Shown in pieces: positions 46,106-56,396 of a stretch of DNA of 64,000 nt; the first letter of the stretch is position 1, and each line of letters opens with the position of its first letter. Origin of the DNA: Woeseia sp034521225 (GTDB lineage Bacteria > Pseudomonadota > Gammaproteobacteria > Steroidobacterales > Woeseiaceae). The stretch spans positions 349,167 to 413,166 of the forward strand of contig JAXHMR010000002.1 in assembly GCA_034521225.1 (NCBI GenBank), read 5' to 3'. Both the position numbers and the translations under genes were made by a program. The notes beneath the pieces were generated by a model. The model searched no databases and was not told the origin of the DNA. It was given only the letters and a program-made list of their open reading frames with translations.

Positions 46106-49100
46106 GGCCGCTGCGGCGGTCAAACGTCCGTACCCGGCCAAGCCATCTTCGACGTCCTTGCGGACCGTTGCAACCGCTTCGTCCTTGACGGGGCCGTATC
46201 CGCGAATCTCCAGGTACAGGCTTGCGATTCGGGCGGCCTCGGCGACATTGTCCGGGGTGAGGCCAGCGAGCAAGGTCTCGACAGTGGATTCAAATTCCAC
46301 GATCAGTGCACGTTCCATGCGTCGCTCGGCCGTCAGGCCGAACGGATCAAACCGGGTGCCGCGCAACCCGCGCAGGCGTGCCAGTACCTTGAATACCGGA
46401 ATCATCCAGGCGCCAAACTCTCGTTTCAGTGGCCGGCCGCGCGCATCGCGTTCGCGGTTCATGATCGGCGGAGCCAGGTGAAAGCGGATTTTCGCATCCG
46501 GGCCGTAGTCTTTTCGAATCTTTTCAATAAAGCCTGAATCGGTATGCAGGCGCGCGACTTCGTACTCGTCCTTGTAGGCCAGCAGCCTGAACCACGCGCG
46601 CGCCACTGTATCGGTCAGGTCCGTGCTATGGCCAACGGCTTGCTCGGCATTGCGCACGCGCCCGACCAGCGCGATGTAACGTTCGGCGAGTTTCTCGTCC
46701 TGGTAGTCGACGAGAAACAAACGGCGCCGCTCGATCGCCTGATCCAGCGTATCGCCGCCGGCGGCATCCTGTTCCGGCACATCGAACATCTTCGTCACGA
46801 ATTCCGGATCATGCGCCGCAATGCGCCCGTAACTGAAAGCCTGCCGGTTGCGTTCGACTTCGACACCGTTCAGTTCGATGGCACGCATCGCGGCCGTCAG
46901 GGACACCGGTACCAGCCCCAGCTGCCACGCGGCGCCAAACATCAGCACGTTGGCATAAATAGTATTGCCAAGCAGCTTCTCGGCGATCCGGTTGGCGGCG
47001 ATGGCCGTGAGGTTATTGCGGCCGACGGCGTTGCGAATTTCGTTAATGCGCTGGCCGCCTTTCAGGTTTGCGTCGCGGTGACGGACAAAATCGGCGGTCG
47101 ACATTTCCGTCGTGTTGATAACCGCGCGCGTTTTGCCGTGGCGATAGGTTTTCGAGGCTTGCGGCGATGAGCTGACGACGAGGTCGCAGCCGATCAACGC
47201 GTCAGCCTGCTGTTCATCAATGCGTACCTGGTTCAGCGCGGCCGGTTCGGCGGCGATTCGTATGTAGCTCAGGACCGGCCCGAACTTCTGCGCAAACCCC
47301 ATGAAGTCCAGCACGCTGGCGCCTTTGCCCTCGATATGGGCTGCCATCGTGATCAATGCACCGACTGTAATGACCCCGGTGCCGCCGACGCCGGTGACCA
47401 GCAGGTCGTAGCTGTCATCCAGCCCCGGCAGCTCCGGTTCCGGCAATGCGGCAAGGCGATCCTCCGGAAACGGCAGTGTTGCATCGCGGCTTTGCGCCGC
47501 CGGTATGCCGCCTTCGACAGTAACAAAGCTCGGACAAAAACCGTTCAGGCACGAGAAATCCTTGTTGCAGGTGTTCTGGTCGATCTGGCGTTTGCGGCCG
47601 AATGGCGTTTCCTTCGGTACGACGGACAGGCAGTTTGACTCGACCGAACAATCGCCGCAGCCTTCGCAGACGAGATCGTTAATGACAGCGAACTTGTTCG
47701 GGTCCTCAAGCGTGCCGCGCTTACGCCGGCGCCGCTTCTCGGTCGCGCAGGCCTGCGCATAGATCAGTATCGTGACGCCGGGGATGTCGCGCAATTCTCG
47801 CTGTATCGCATCCATGTCGCGCCGATGCGAGATCGTTGTGCCACGCGGGAGATCGGCTGCGTCGAAGTGTTCCGGTTCATCCGATACGACGGCAATGCGT
47901 TCGATGCCCTCCGCGCGCATCATGTGCGCGATGGCCTCCACCGTCACCGGGCCGTCGACCGGCTGGCCGCCGGTCATTGCGACGGCATCGTTGAACAGGA
48001 TCTTGAAAGTGATGTTGGCGTTCGCGGCAACGGCCTGGCGTATTGCGAGCGAGCCGGAATGATAGAAGGTGCCGTCGCCAAGATTCTGGAACGCGTGACG
48101 GCCGCCGTTGAACATCGAGCGCGTGATCCAGTTCATGCCTTCGCCGCCCATCTGGATCAGGCCGTCGGTGTCGCGCTCCATCCAGTTGGCCATGAAATGA
48201 CAGCCGATGCCGGCCAGAGCCTGCGAGCCCTCGGGCACTTTCGTCGACGTATTGTGCGGACAGCCGGAGCAGAAGTAGGGGATGCGCGCGGCACCGCTGA
48301 TGTCGATCACGTCAGCCTTCTCGGTTCAGCAGATTGTCCGCCCGCGCCGTCAGGTCGAGGCCGGGCATGACCGCGTCGAGACGCCGGGCGACGATGCCGG
48401 CCAGTTGCAGCGGTGACAGCTCGCCGGTCCACGGGACCAGGCGGTTGCCGAATTCGTCTTCCTTGCCGACCATCCGCTGCGGTTTGCGGCCGGGGTAGTC
48501 GTAGAAGTATTCCTTGAACTGGCTCTCGATGATGCCGCGCTTTTCCTCCACGACCATGACTTCGTGCTTGTCGTGCACGAAATCGAGCGCCGAGTCGTGA
48601 GCGAGCGGCCAGACCATGCCGACCTTGTAGATGTCGAGCCCGATGCGGCGCGCCTCATTGCGGTCAATGCCGAGCAGCCGCAATGCTTCCATCAAATCCA
48701 GGTGGCCCTTGCCAGTGGTGACGATGCCGTAGCGGGCTTCCGGGAAGTCGTAAATCTTGCGGTCGATCGGGTTTGCCTCGGCGAATGCCATGACGGCTGC
48801 CTTTTTCGCTTCCATGCGCTCCTCGATCTGCGGTCCGGGGAAGTCCGGCCAGCGGATGTGCAGGCCGTCCGGCGGCGGCGTGAAGTCGCGCGGCGTGACA
48901 AATTGCGGTGGCGGCGGCAATTCGACCGACATAGCCGATTCGACGGTCTCCGAAATAGCCTTGAAGCCGACCCACATGCCCGAAAAGCGCGACAACGCGA
49001 TGCCGTACAGGCCGTAGTCGAGGTATTCGGCGACGTTGGCCGGGTTCAGGATCGGCATGAACCATGTCAGGAACGCGACGTCGGACTGGTGCGGCATCGA

Positions 49101-49592
49101 CGATGAAACGCAGCCGTGATCATCACCCGCGATCACAAGAACGCCGCCATGAGGCGAACTGCCGTACGCGTTGCCGTGCTTGAGCGCGTCACCGGCACGA
49201 TCGAGCCCCGGCCCTTTGCCGTACCAGATGCCGAATACACCATCCGCCGTTTTGCCGGGTTCTGCTTCGACTTGCTGTGAGCCGAGGACGGCGGTCGCGG
49301 CAAGGTCCTCGTTGACGGCGGGCAGAAATTTGATCTGTTCGCTGTCCAGCAAATCTTTCGCCCGCCACAGTTCGATGTCGTAGCCGCCGAGCGGAGAGCC
49401 GCGGTAGCCACTGATGAACCCGGCCGTATTGAGGCCGGCCGCGCGGTCCAGCGCTCGCTGCATCAACGGAATCCGGACGAGCGCCTGCGTGCCGGTCAGG
49501 AAGACGCGTCCCGAGTCGCGGCGATAGCGGTCAAGCAGTTCGTAGTCGTCGAGGGGAGGGTCCGGTGTGATCAGTGGTGCGGCGCTGGCCAT
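46103..49592 (-). CDS. Indolepyruvate:ferredoxin oxidoreductase, fused alpha/beta type, one frameshift
   Basis: Thiamine-diphosphate iron-sulfur enzyme converting aryl pyruvates (or branched 2-oxoacids) to acyl-CoA with ferredoxin. The N-terminal part (48312-49592) has FISGYRGSPLGGYD and GIWYGKGPGLDRAGDALKH. The second part (46103-48310) has YFCSGCPHNTSTKVPEG, the ThDP region, the cysteine cluster CEGCGDCSVESNC and the beta-subunit-like LLVTGVGGTGVITVGAL. The parts are 1 nt apart and together give about 1161 residues, the normal single-chain length, so one base near 48320 explains the split. Aryl-CoA products would connect with the phenylacetate genes downstream (inference). A divergent Lrp regulator lies 180 bp upstream. 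Confidence 0.9.
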
Positions 49593-49700
49593 GGTGCTTC
49601 CTCGTGGCGGATCGACTGCCGTAGTGACGTTTCCCGAACGAGTATGGTGTCAGATCTGCACCGAAATTGGATACCATCTGGCCCGTTGAGGGACACTTTA

Positions 49701-49745
49701 GCAATGATATTGCGCATAAATGAGAATAAATGGAAGAGTATTGCG
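49701..49745. promoter_or_regulatory. Candidate Lrp-type operator between divergent genes
   Basis: A 13-bp palindrome GCAATGATATTGC at 49701-49713 overlaps TATTGCG at 49708-49714. The same TATTGCG recurs at 49739-49745, 31 bp (three helix turns) away, in an A+T-rich stretch. Spacing and position fit Lrp/AsnC binding, but this is inference. Confidence 0.4.
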
Positions 49746-49771
49746 TAATTATCCGAGTACAAGGTGAACAG

Positions 49772-50249
49772 ATGACCCTTGACCGCAAGGACCGTGCGAT
49801 CCTGACCGCGCTGCAGCAGGACAGCCGGGTGACGATGCAGCAACTTGCCGTGACAACCGGCATGTCGGCCTCGGCATGCTGGCGCCGCGTGCGCGCGCTG
49901 GAGGAGGCCGGTGTCATTGACCGCTACGCGGTGCTGGTCAATCCGCGCAAGGCGGGTTTTGCACTATCATCGATGACGCTGGTATCACTCGCAAGGCACG
50001 AGCAGAAGAACGTCGAGCACTTCATCCGCGAAGTCGAACAGCACCCGGAGTACCCTCGAGTGCTTTCGCGACCAGCGGTGAAGCCGACTTCCACCTGCGC
50101 GTGGTCGTCGAGGATATGGACGCCTATAACCGCTTCCTGGACGATTTCATTTTCAAATTGCCCGGGGTGTCACAGTGCGCTTGAACATCGCGCTGAAAGA
50201 GATCAAGGCCGATACCGCATTGCCGTTTCGCGAGCACGGGACGCCGTAA
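49772..50249 (+). pseudogene. Lrp/AsnC family transcriptional regulator, frame-disrupted
   Basis: DNA-binding regulator responding to amino acids or related ligands. The N-terminal helix-turn-helix is clear (LDRKDRAILTALQQDSRVTM, MSASACWRRVRALEEAGVI). The RAM/ligand domain begins YAVLVNPRKAGFALSSM. After residue about 100, shifts near 50055 and 50170 are needed to read ADFHLRVVVEDMDAYNRFL and then LNIALKEIKADTALPF to a stop at 50247-50249; extra bases in CCC and TTT runs would explain the first. Start ATG 49772, not the upstream 49730. Divergent from the indolepyruvate oxidoreductase, which it probably controls. Confidence 0.83.
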
Positions 50250-50257
50250 ACACCCCG

Positions 50258-50520
50258 TCGTTGCGAGCCCGAAGGGCGTGGCAATCTCGCACCGACTGGC
50301 AGAGGTGGTGTCTGTACGAGATCGCCACGTCGCTGCGCTCCTCGCGATGACGGCCGTTGCGAGTGCGCAGGGCGTGACAGTCCGTCGTTGCGAGCCGAAG
50401 GCGCGGGAATCTGCAGGCCGACTGGCAGAGGTGGTGTCTGCTGCGAGATCGCCACGTCGCTGCGCTCCTCGCGATGACGGTCGTTGCAAGCCGGCAGGGC
50501 GTGGCAATCTCCTGAACCCT
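50258..50520 (+). repeat. Cluster of dispersed palindromic repeats
   Basis: Two full repeats in the right-arm-first orientation, each with the spacer GACTGGCAGAGGTGGTG, followed by left arms ending GCGCTCCTCGCGATGACG. The cluster begins 8 bp after the regulator's inferred stop and fills the gap to the MAPEG gene. Confidence 0.87.
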
Positions 50521-50561
50521 GGCAGAGCGGAGTGTCGGCTGCGAAGTCCGAGATGTCCGGG

Positions 50562-50950
50562 CTAGAAAAGCGCCGCCGCCAACATAACCAGCGTCGCACC
50601 GAAACCCACGCCCCAGACGATCGAGCGGACGAGAAAAACCCCTGACGCGTACACTGGCACATACACAACCCGTGCCACCAGGTAAGTCCAGGCGGCTGCC
50701 GGCGTCATGCACGAGGCGCGTCGCCCAGCACGACGACCACCGCTGCAATGGTGAACAGCAGCAAGGCCTCGAAATCGTTGTCGAGGGCACGCTTCAGGCG
50801 ATCCGGCAACACCGGTTGCCCGCTTTCCTCGTCGCGGTTGCCGCCCGTGTATTGGGTGCCGAGTTGAATATTGACGGGCACCGCCATCAGCAGGTACTGG
50901 ATGAATTGCAGCAGGGCGGCATACCCCAGCACCTGGATCTCCACCGGCAT
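50562..50950 (-). CDS. MAPEG family membrane protein, one frameshift
   Basis: Small four-helix membrane protein of the eicosanoid/glutathione-metabolism family. ATG 50950 has GAGGAG 6 nt upstream. The first stretch (LGYAALLQFIQYLLMAVPVN, RALDNDFEALLLFTIAAVVV) is broken near 50709. Reading continues as TYLVARVVYVPVYASGVFLVRSIVWGVG, the typical MAPEG C-terminus (ARvxYvpxYasG). Corrected length is about 129 residues, normal for bacterial members. Enzymatic activity is not certain for bacterial relatives. Confidence 0.83.
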
Positions 50951-51134
50951 GACAGTCTCCTCGGCAGCAACAACGGAGCATCCTACGCCGCGCCCACTAT
51001 CAGCGAAAGGCGCATCCCGCTGGCGGCCGGTGCCGCCGTCACGCCACGCCGCGTGTCGAGATAGCCAGCGCCTTCGGCATCCGAACCAGCAGCGGTTCGG
51101 CCGGAGAAAGGCTGTAACCGCGCGCATTACTGGT

Positions 51135-51149
51135 TTAGAATCAGTCTAA
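51135..51149. promoter_or_regulatory. Inverted repeat upstream of the GbsR/MarR regulator (candidate operator)
   Basis: TTAGA-ATCAG-TCTAA forms a perfect five-base-arm palindrome in an A+T-rich stretch about 70 bp before the regulator reading frame. Position suggests autoregulation or control of the downstream cydAB; inference only. The remainder of 50951-51207 has no other recognised feature. Confidence 0.35.
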
Positions 51150-51207
51150 CTTCAAAAATTATTGAAAAGATCGGACACTGACACCCGGTAACATCCAGCG
51201 CTTTGTC

Positions 51208-51740
51208 ATGCACGTGGGCGAGATGGGGTCCCGCTGGGGCCTCAACCGGCAGCGACGTGTCGGCGCGCAGACGTGTGGTTTGCTGTACGCTCAACGCGGC
51301 AACCTGGCTCACGGCCGACGAAATCGCCGCGACCTCTTAATATTCGGCGCTCGAATGTCAGCATGGGCCTGAAGAGCTTCTCGGGCCTGGCGCCTCGTGC
51401 TGCCCGCCAGCGTGCGAAGCGACGGGCGCGAGTACTGGACCACGCCAAAGGATGTTTGGACGCTGTTCCAGATCCTGGTCGAGGAGCGGCGCCGTCGTGA
51501 AATCGACCCCACACTGTCGTTATTGCGTGAGTCGTTGATGGCGGAACCGGAATCGGCCGACGACCGCTACGCGCAACAGCGCCTGCAAGCGATGCACGAC
51601 CTGATCGAGCAGCTCAGCAACTGGACTGACGAGATGAGCCGTTTGCCGCCTCGCACGCTAGTGCGATTGCTCAGGATGGGTCGCAGGATAGATAAAGCTG
51701 CTATATTCCGCGCGGCAAGCAACAGATTGCCAAATCCTGA
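51208..51740 (+). pseudogene. GbsR/MarR family transcriptional regulator, frame-disrupted
   Basis: Winged-helix regulator. Characteristic pieces appear in three frames: MHVGEMGSRWGLNR (from 51208), LTADEIAATLNIRRSNVSMGLKEL, DGREYWTTPKDVWTLFQILV, RRREIDPTLSLLRE and LSNWTDEMSRLPPRTLVRLL. Together they match the GbsR/MarR pattern along its full length of about 180 residues. A corrected C-terminus ends at the TGA at 51738-51740, 12 bp before cydA, with AGGAG between them. Family reading may extend upstream to 51178. At least three shifts are needed. Position indicates it governs cydAB. Confidence 0.72.
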
Positions 51741-51752
51741 AGGAGTACCGAC

Positions 51753-53118
51753 ATGGACGCCCTGATTCTGGCAAGAATTCAGTTTGCCGCCAATATAACC
51801 TTCCACATCCTGTTCCCGACGATCACGATGGGCCCTGGCCTGGCTGCTGGTCTACTTCAAGGTGAAACAGGATCGGAGCGGCGCCAGCTACTGGGGCGAC
51901 GCCTATCGCTTCTGGGTCAAGGTGTTCGCGCTGAGCGTTCGCACATGGGCGTGGTCAGCGGTATCACCATGAGCTTCCAGTTCGGCACCAACTGGCCGGG
52001 GTTCATGGAACGCCGTCGGCAACGTGGCCGGGCCACTGCTGGGTTATGAAGTACTGACCGCGTTCTTTCTCGAGGCAACATTTCTCGGCGTCATGTTATT
52101 CGGACGCCAGCGTGTCAGTAACCGCGTGCACACCCTTGCGACGTGGATGGTTGCCATCGGCACCTCCGCTTTCAGCGTTCTGGATACTCGCGCTTAACTC
52201 GTGGATGCAGACCCCGGCCGGCTTCGAAATGCGCGATGGGCAGGCTTTCGTGCTGAGCTGGATCGAGGTCATTTTCAATCCGTCGATGCCGTATCGTGTC
52301 GTACACATGATGCTCGCCACCGGCTTGACGGCCGCGTTCGTAGTTGCCGGGCTGTCGGCTTTCAGGCAATTGCGGGGCGATCGGACCATGGCGAATCGGG
52401 TTGCCCTGCGCGTTTCGGGTGTGGATTGCCGCCGATGCCTGATCTCGCTGCAGATGCTCGCCGGCGACTTGCACGGCCTCGAATACGTTCGAGCATCAGC
52501 CAGCCAAAGTTGCCGCGATGGAGGGCTTTGGAAAGACACCCGACGGCGCGCCGCTGCTGCTGTTCGCCTGGCCCGACGAGGAAGAAGCGAGAGAACCGCT
52601 TCGAGCTCTCGATCCCCAAAGGCGCAAGTCTGCTGCTGACGCATGATCCAAGCGGTTTCGTTCGCGGCCTGGACAGTTTCGAGGGCGAGCACCCGCGCGT
52701 CGCACCCGTGTTCTTCGGCTTTCGCATCATGATCGGCGTCGGATTGCTGATGCTCATCGTCGCCTGGACCAGCGTCTGGGTCATGCGCAAAGACGCGGCG
52801 AACCCCTGCCTGGCTGGCCCGTGTGCTTGCGGGCATGACGTTTTCGGGTTCGGTCGCGAACGCGTTGCCGGCTGGTACGTCAGCGAAATCGGCCGCCAGC
52901 CCTGGCTCGTGCAGGGTGTGTTGAAAACGGCGGATGCCGTCGGCCCGGTTGGCGCTGCACCGATCGCGATGTCCCTGCTGACCTACCTGGTGCTGTATTT
53001 GGTGCTACTGGCGACTTACGTTTCGGTGATCTTCTACCTTGCCGCGCAAGCGGCAACGGGACGGATACCGCGCCGACGCGAGCAGCTCGACAATCCCATG
53101 GAGCCGGCAAGAGCATGA
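51753..53118 (+). pseudogene. cydA: Cytochrome bd ubiquinol oxidase subunit I (cyanide-insensitive type), frame-disrupted
   Basis: Heme-bearing subunit of a quinol oxidase reducing oxygen to water. AGGAG precedes ATG 51753. The sequence follows the family in order: FAANITFHILFPTITMG (heme ligand His), GVVSGITMSFQFGTNWP, a stretch around 52050-52110 that reads LTAFFLEATFLGVMLFG, AFVLSWIEVIFNPSMPYR, VVHMMLATGLTAAFVVAG, the short quinol loop, and GWYVSEIGRQPWLVQGVL. At least eight one-base shifts interrupt it; most resolve as extra bases (for example GGCCCTGG for GGCCTGG near 51833 and ATGGAAC for ATGAAC near 52005). The stop overlaps the cydB start by 4 nt, and cydB is intact, so function is likely retained. 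Confidence 0.85.
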
Positions 53119-54113
53119 GTGCGGACTTCTGGTTACCCGTCATTTTCGCCGGGCTGATGGCGCTGGCCATGCTCATCTATGTCGTGCTTGACGGCTACGA
53201 CCTCGGCGTTGGCGTGTTACTCAATGGCGCCACTGACAGCGAAAAAGATGCGATGATTGCGTCGATCGGTCCGTTTTGGGATGCCAACGAGACCTGGCTG
53301 GTGCTGGGCGTCGGCATACTCCTGATTGCGTTTCCGATGGCACATGGCGTGATCCTGACATCGCTGTATTTGCCGGTCGCAGCGATGCTGGTCGGACTGA
53401 TATTGCGCGGTGTTGCGTTCGACTTCCGGGTCAAGGCGCGTGAACCGCATAAGCCGCTCTGGGACCGCGCGTTCTTTGCGGGATCGTTACTTGCAAGCCT
53501 GGCGCAGGGTTTCATGCTGGGCCACTATATTACCGGCTTCGCAGCGACGTTCGAAGCCGATGCGTTCTCGATGCTGATCGGTATCAGCGTGGCAGCAGGC
53601 TACGGACTGCTGGGTGCCACCTGGTTGATCATGAAAAGCGAACACGACCTGCAAAGGAAAGCGGTACGTTGGGCACAGCGTGCGTTGTGGCTTACGGCCG
53701 CCGGTATCGCGGGCGTCTCCATTGCAACGCCGCTCGTCAGTACCCGGATATTTGACAAGTGGTTTTCATTCCCGCAATTCCTGCTGTTATCGCAGATTCC
53801 GGCGATATCCATTGCCCTGATCCTGACCTGCCACAACCGGCTGCGTAAGCTGTCGAAAAGAATCGATGGCCGGCAGTGGGTGCCGTTTGCGCTGGCCGTC
53901 TCTATCTTTGTGTTGGCGTTTGCCGGGTTGGCGTACAGCCTGTTTCCGTATCTCGTGATTGACGAGATCACGATATGGGACGCGGCAAGTGCCACGAATT
54001 CGCTGCAGTTCGTCCTGTGGGGCGTCCTGATTACATTGCCGGCGATACTCGGCTACACCGTGTTTGCATACCGGGTCTTCTGGGGTAAGACCCGTGATCT
54101 GAGCTACGATTAA
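53115..54113 (+). CDS. cydB: Cytochrome bd ubiquinol oxidase subunit II (cyanide-insensitive type)
   Basis: Intact 332-residue membrane partner of CydA. The N-terminus WLPVIFAGLMALAMLIYVVL is followed by the diagnostic LDGYDLGVGVLL and ASIGPFWDANETWLVLGVG. Later segments include GLILRGVAFDFRVKARE and AYSLFPYLVIDEITIWDAAS, the latter typical of CioB-like proteins. It shares an ATGA overlap with cydA, so the two are translated together. No cydX-like small ORF was identified after it. Confidence 0.92.
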   Translation: MSADFWLPVIFAGLMALAMLIYVVLDGYDLGVGVLLNGATDSEKDAMIASIGPFWDANETWLVLGVGILLIAFPMAHGVILTSLYLPVAAMLVGLILRGVAFDFRVKAREPHKPLWDRAFFAGSLLASLAQGFMLGHYITGFAATFEADAFSMLIGISVAAGYGLLGATWLIMKSEHDLQRKAVRWAQRALWLTAAGIAGVSIATPLVSTRIFDKWFSFPQFLLLSQIPAISIALILTCHNRLRKLSKRIDGRQWVPFALAVSIFVLAFAGLAYSLFPYLVIDEITIWDAASATNSLQFVLWGVLITLPAILGYTVFAYRVFWGKTRDLSYD

Positions 54114-54193
54114 TCACGGGCGTCACGGACACGGGGAGCAACTCGCATGCGCTGCCAACGCCAATCCCGGCGATGACAGCGTGAGCGCGAGTG

Positions 54194-56254
54194 TCAGCCA
54201 CGCGCCTTCGACATCGCTGACCATTCTTCCCGGGTGGCAACCATCGTCAGTACGTCGTAGGCGGCGACAATCTCATCGTGCTGGTTGGTGACCTCGGTGT
54301 CCCAGCGAACCTCGCCGTACCCGCTGCCTTCGCGCAGCGTTTTCTGCTTGCACGTCAGCCGCACTTTCAGCGAATCGCCGTAATTGACGGGCTGCGCAAA
54401 GCGCAGGTTGTCGACACCGTAATTAGCGAGTACCGGGCCGAAATCGGGATCAACGAACAGGCCGGCCGCAAACGACACGATCAGGTAACCGTGCGCGACG
54501 CGTCCCTCGAAGAACGGATTGGCCGCGGCAGCCGCTTCGTCCGTATGCGCATAAAACCGGTCGCCGGTGAAGTCAGCGAAATGATCAATGTCCTCGAGCG
54601 TGATTTTCCGGGATTCGGTCAACAACGTGTCGCCGAGTTCGAGTTCATCGAATGTCTTGCGAAACGGGTGTTGCTCGCCAGTGTTTTCGTCGGCGCCGCG
54701 TATCCAGCGTCCGCTGATGCGGCTCAGCGTCTGCGGTGAGCCCTGCAAGGCGGTGCGCTGCATGTAATGCAAGGCGCCCTTATGCCGCCCAGTTCCTCGC
54801 CGCCGCCCGCGCGGCCCGGGCCGCCGGTCGCGAGATGCGGCAATGGCGAGCCGTGTCCGGTCGATTCACCGGCGCAGTGCCGGTTGATGATCAGCATGCG
54901 GCCGTGAAACGGTGCGCAACCGAGCGTCAGTTCGCGGGCAACATTGTCGTCGTTCGTGACGATTGAACCTACCAGGCTGCCTTCGCCGAGCAGGGCAAGT
55001 TCGATGGCTTCATCGAGCGTGTCGTATGGCATCACCGTGCTGACCGGGCCGAACGCCTCGACGGCATGCACACTTTTCGCTGTCAGCGGCTTTTCGCAAT
55101 GCAACAGCGTCGGCATGAAAAAAGCACCCTTGGCGGCATCCGCGTCGACCAGTTCCATGTCGTCCCTGTTGCCGTAAACAACGGAGGCCTCTGCGCAAAG
55201 GTCGTTGATACGCTGCCTCACCTCATCGCGCTGACCGAGACTTGCCAGTGCTCCCATGTCAACGTCCTTGCTGGCCGGGTTGCCCACCCGCACCTTGCCG
55301 AGCGCGTCGGACAGTGCGCGCACCAGGTCGGCGGCGACCGATGACGGTGCGATGGTGCGCCGGATCGCGGTGCACTTCTGGCCGGCCTTGCTGGTCATCT
55401 CGCGCACCACTTCGGCGACGTACAGGTCGATCCGGCGTGCCCGGTGTGGCGTCGGGTCCCAGGATGCAGGCGTTCAGCGAATCCGTTTCCGCGGTAAAGC
55501 GCACGGACTCCGAGATCACGCGCGGATGTTGCTGCAGATGTTCCGCGGTCTGCTTGGAGCCGGTAAAAGCGATGACATCCTGCGATCCGAGGTGGTCGAA
55601 CAGGTCGCCGACACCGCCGCAGACAAGCTGCACCGCGCCCTCCGGCAGGATATCGGCATCCATGGATGCGGCGTATAAGGAGTTCGGTAAGGTACGCGGT
55701 GCTCGACGCGGGTTTGACGATGGCCGGTACACCGGCAGCGATGTCGGCGCAAGGTTTTTCAAGCGTCCCCAGACCGGAAAATCTGAATGATTGATACGCA
55801 CGGCTGCGCCGCGCAACGGCGTATAGATGTGCTGGCCGACAAATGTACCCTTGCGCGACAGCATTTCCGGTTGACCGTCGAGGTAGACGTGACTGTTCGG
55901 CATTTCGCGCCGGCCCTTGCTGGAGATGACAAACACGGTCGAGATGCCGCCGTCGATATCGATCCAGCCGTCATTGCGCGTCGCGCCGGTCGCCGTCGAC
56001 AGCTGGTACAGCTCTTCCTTGCAGTCATTGAGGTATTGCGCGATGGCTTTCAGCATCAGTGCGCGTTCGTGGAACGTGTACTTGCGAAGGTTCGCGCCGC
56101 CCACTCTGCGGGCGTAGTCAAGCATGGCGCAGAAGTCGAGGCCATCACTGGAAATATGCGCGACCAGTTCGCCGTTGACCGCGCTCAACAGCGGTTTGCC
56201 CGCGCCATCGCCCGGGCGCCACTGACCCTCGGCGTAATTCTGCAGTTTGCTCAT
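54194..56254 (-). pseudogene. paaZ: PaaZ: oxepin-CoA hydrolase / semialdehyde dehydrogenase, frame-disrupted
   Basis: Bifunctional ring-opening enzyme of phenylacetate degradation. The N-terminal aldehyde dehydrogenase (SKLQNYAEGQWRPGDG, ERALMLKAIAQYL, YLDGQPEMLSRKGTFVGQH, DVIAFTGSKQTAEHLQQHP, then the cysteine motif KAGQKCTAIRRTIAP) is followed by a MaoC-like hydratase domain (FDELELGDTLL, DHFADFTGDRFYAHTDE, VAHGYLIVSFAAGLFV). Shifts are needed near 55760, 55690, 55445 and 54770. Repaired length is about 687 residues, as in known PaaZ. ATG 56254 has GGGAG 6 nt upstream. It is divergent from paaX, with candidate operators between. Confidence 0.88.
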
Positions 56255-56310
56255 TTGTGACTCCCGGCTTTCCAGCATCCCAGCATCTGCGATACCGCTT
56301 TGGATACAAA

Positions 56311-56346
56311 AACCTGAATCGATTGTGCTTTTCGGTATCAGGTTGT
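56311..56346. promoter_or_regulatory. Candidate PaaX operator in the paaZ-paaX intergenic region
   Basis: AACCTGA at 56311-56317 and TCAGGTT at 56338-56344 form an inverted pair. The second is part of GTATCAGGTTG, whose reverse complement CAACCTGATAC recurs exactly upstream of paaA at 57986-57996. GATACCG/CGGTATC (56291 and 56333) overlaps as a second inverted pair. Shared motif plus location make a regulator site likely, PaaX being the obvious candidate. Confidence 0.55.
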
Positions 56347-56396
56347 AACGTGCCTGCGGTCGGCGCCGGGAGCGCCATGGAAGCGCCCGCATCGCG

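Noticed and set aside
46103..49592. Separate alpha and beta subunit genes for indolepyruvate oxidoreductase
   Set aside because: The split falls inside a continuous domain 1 nt apart, and the sum equals the normal single-chain length, so one frameshift is simpler.
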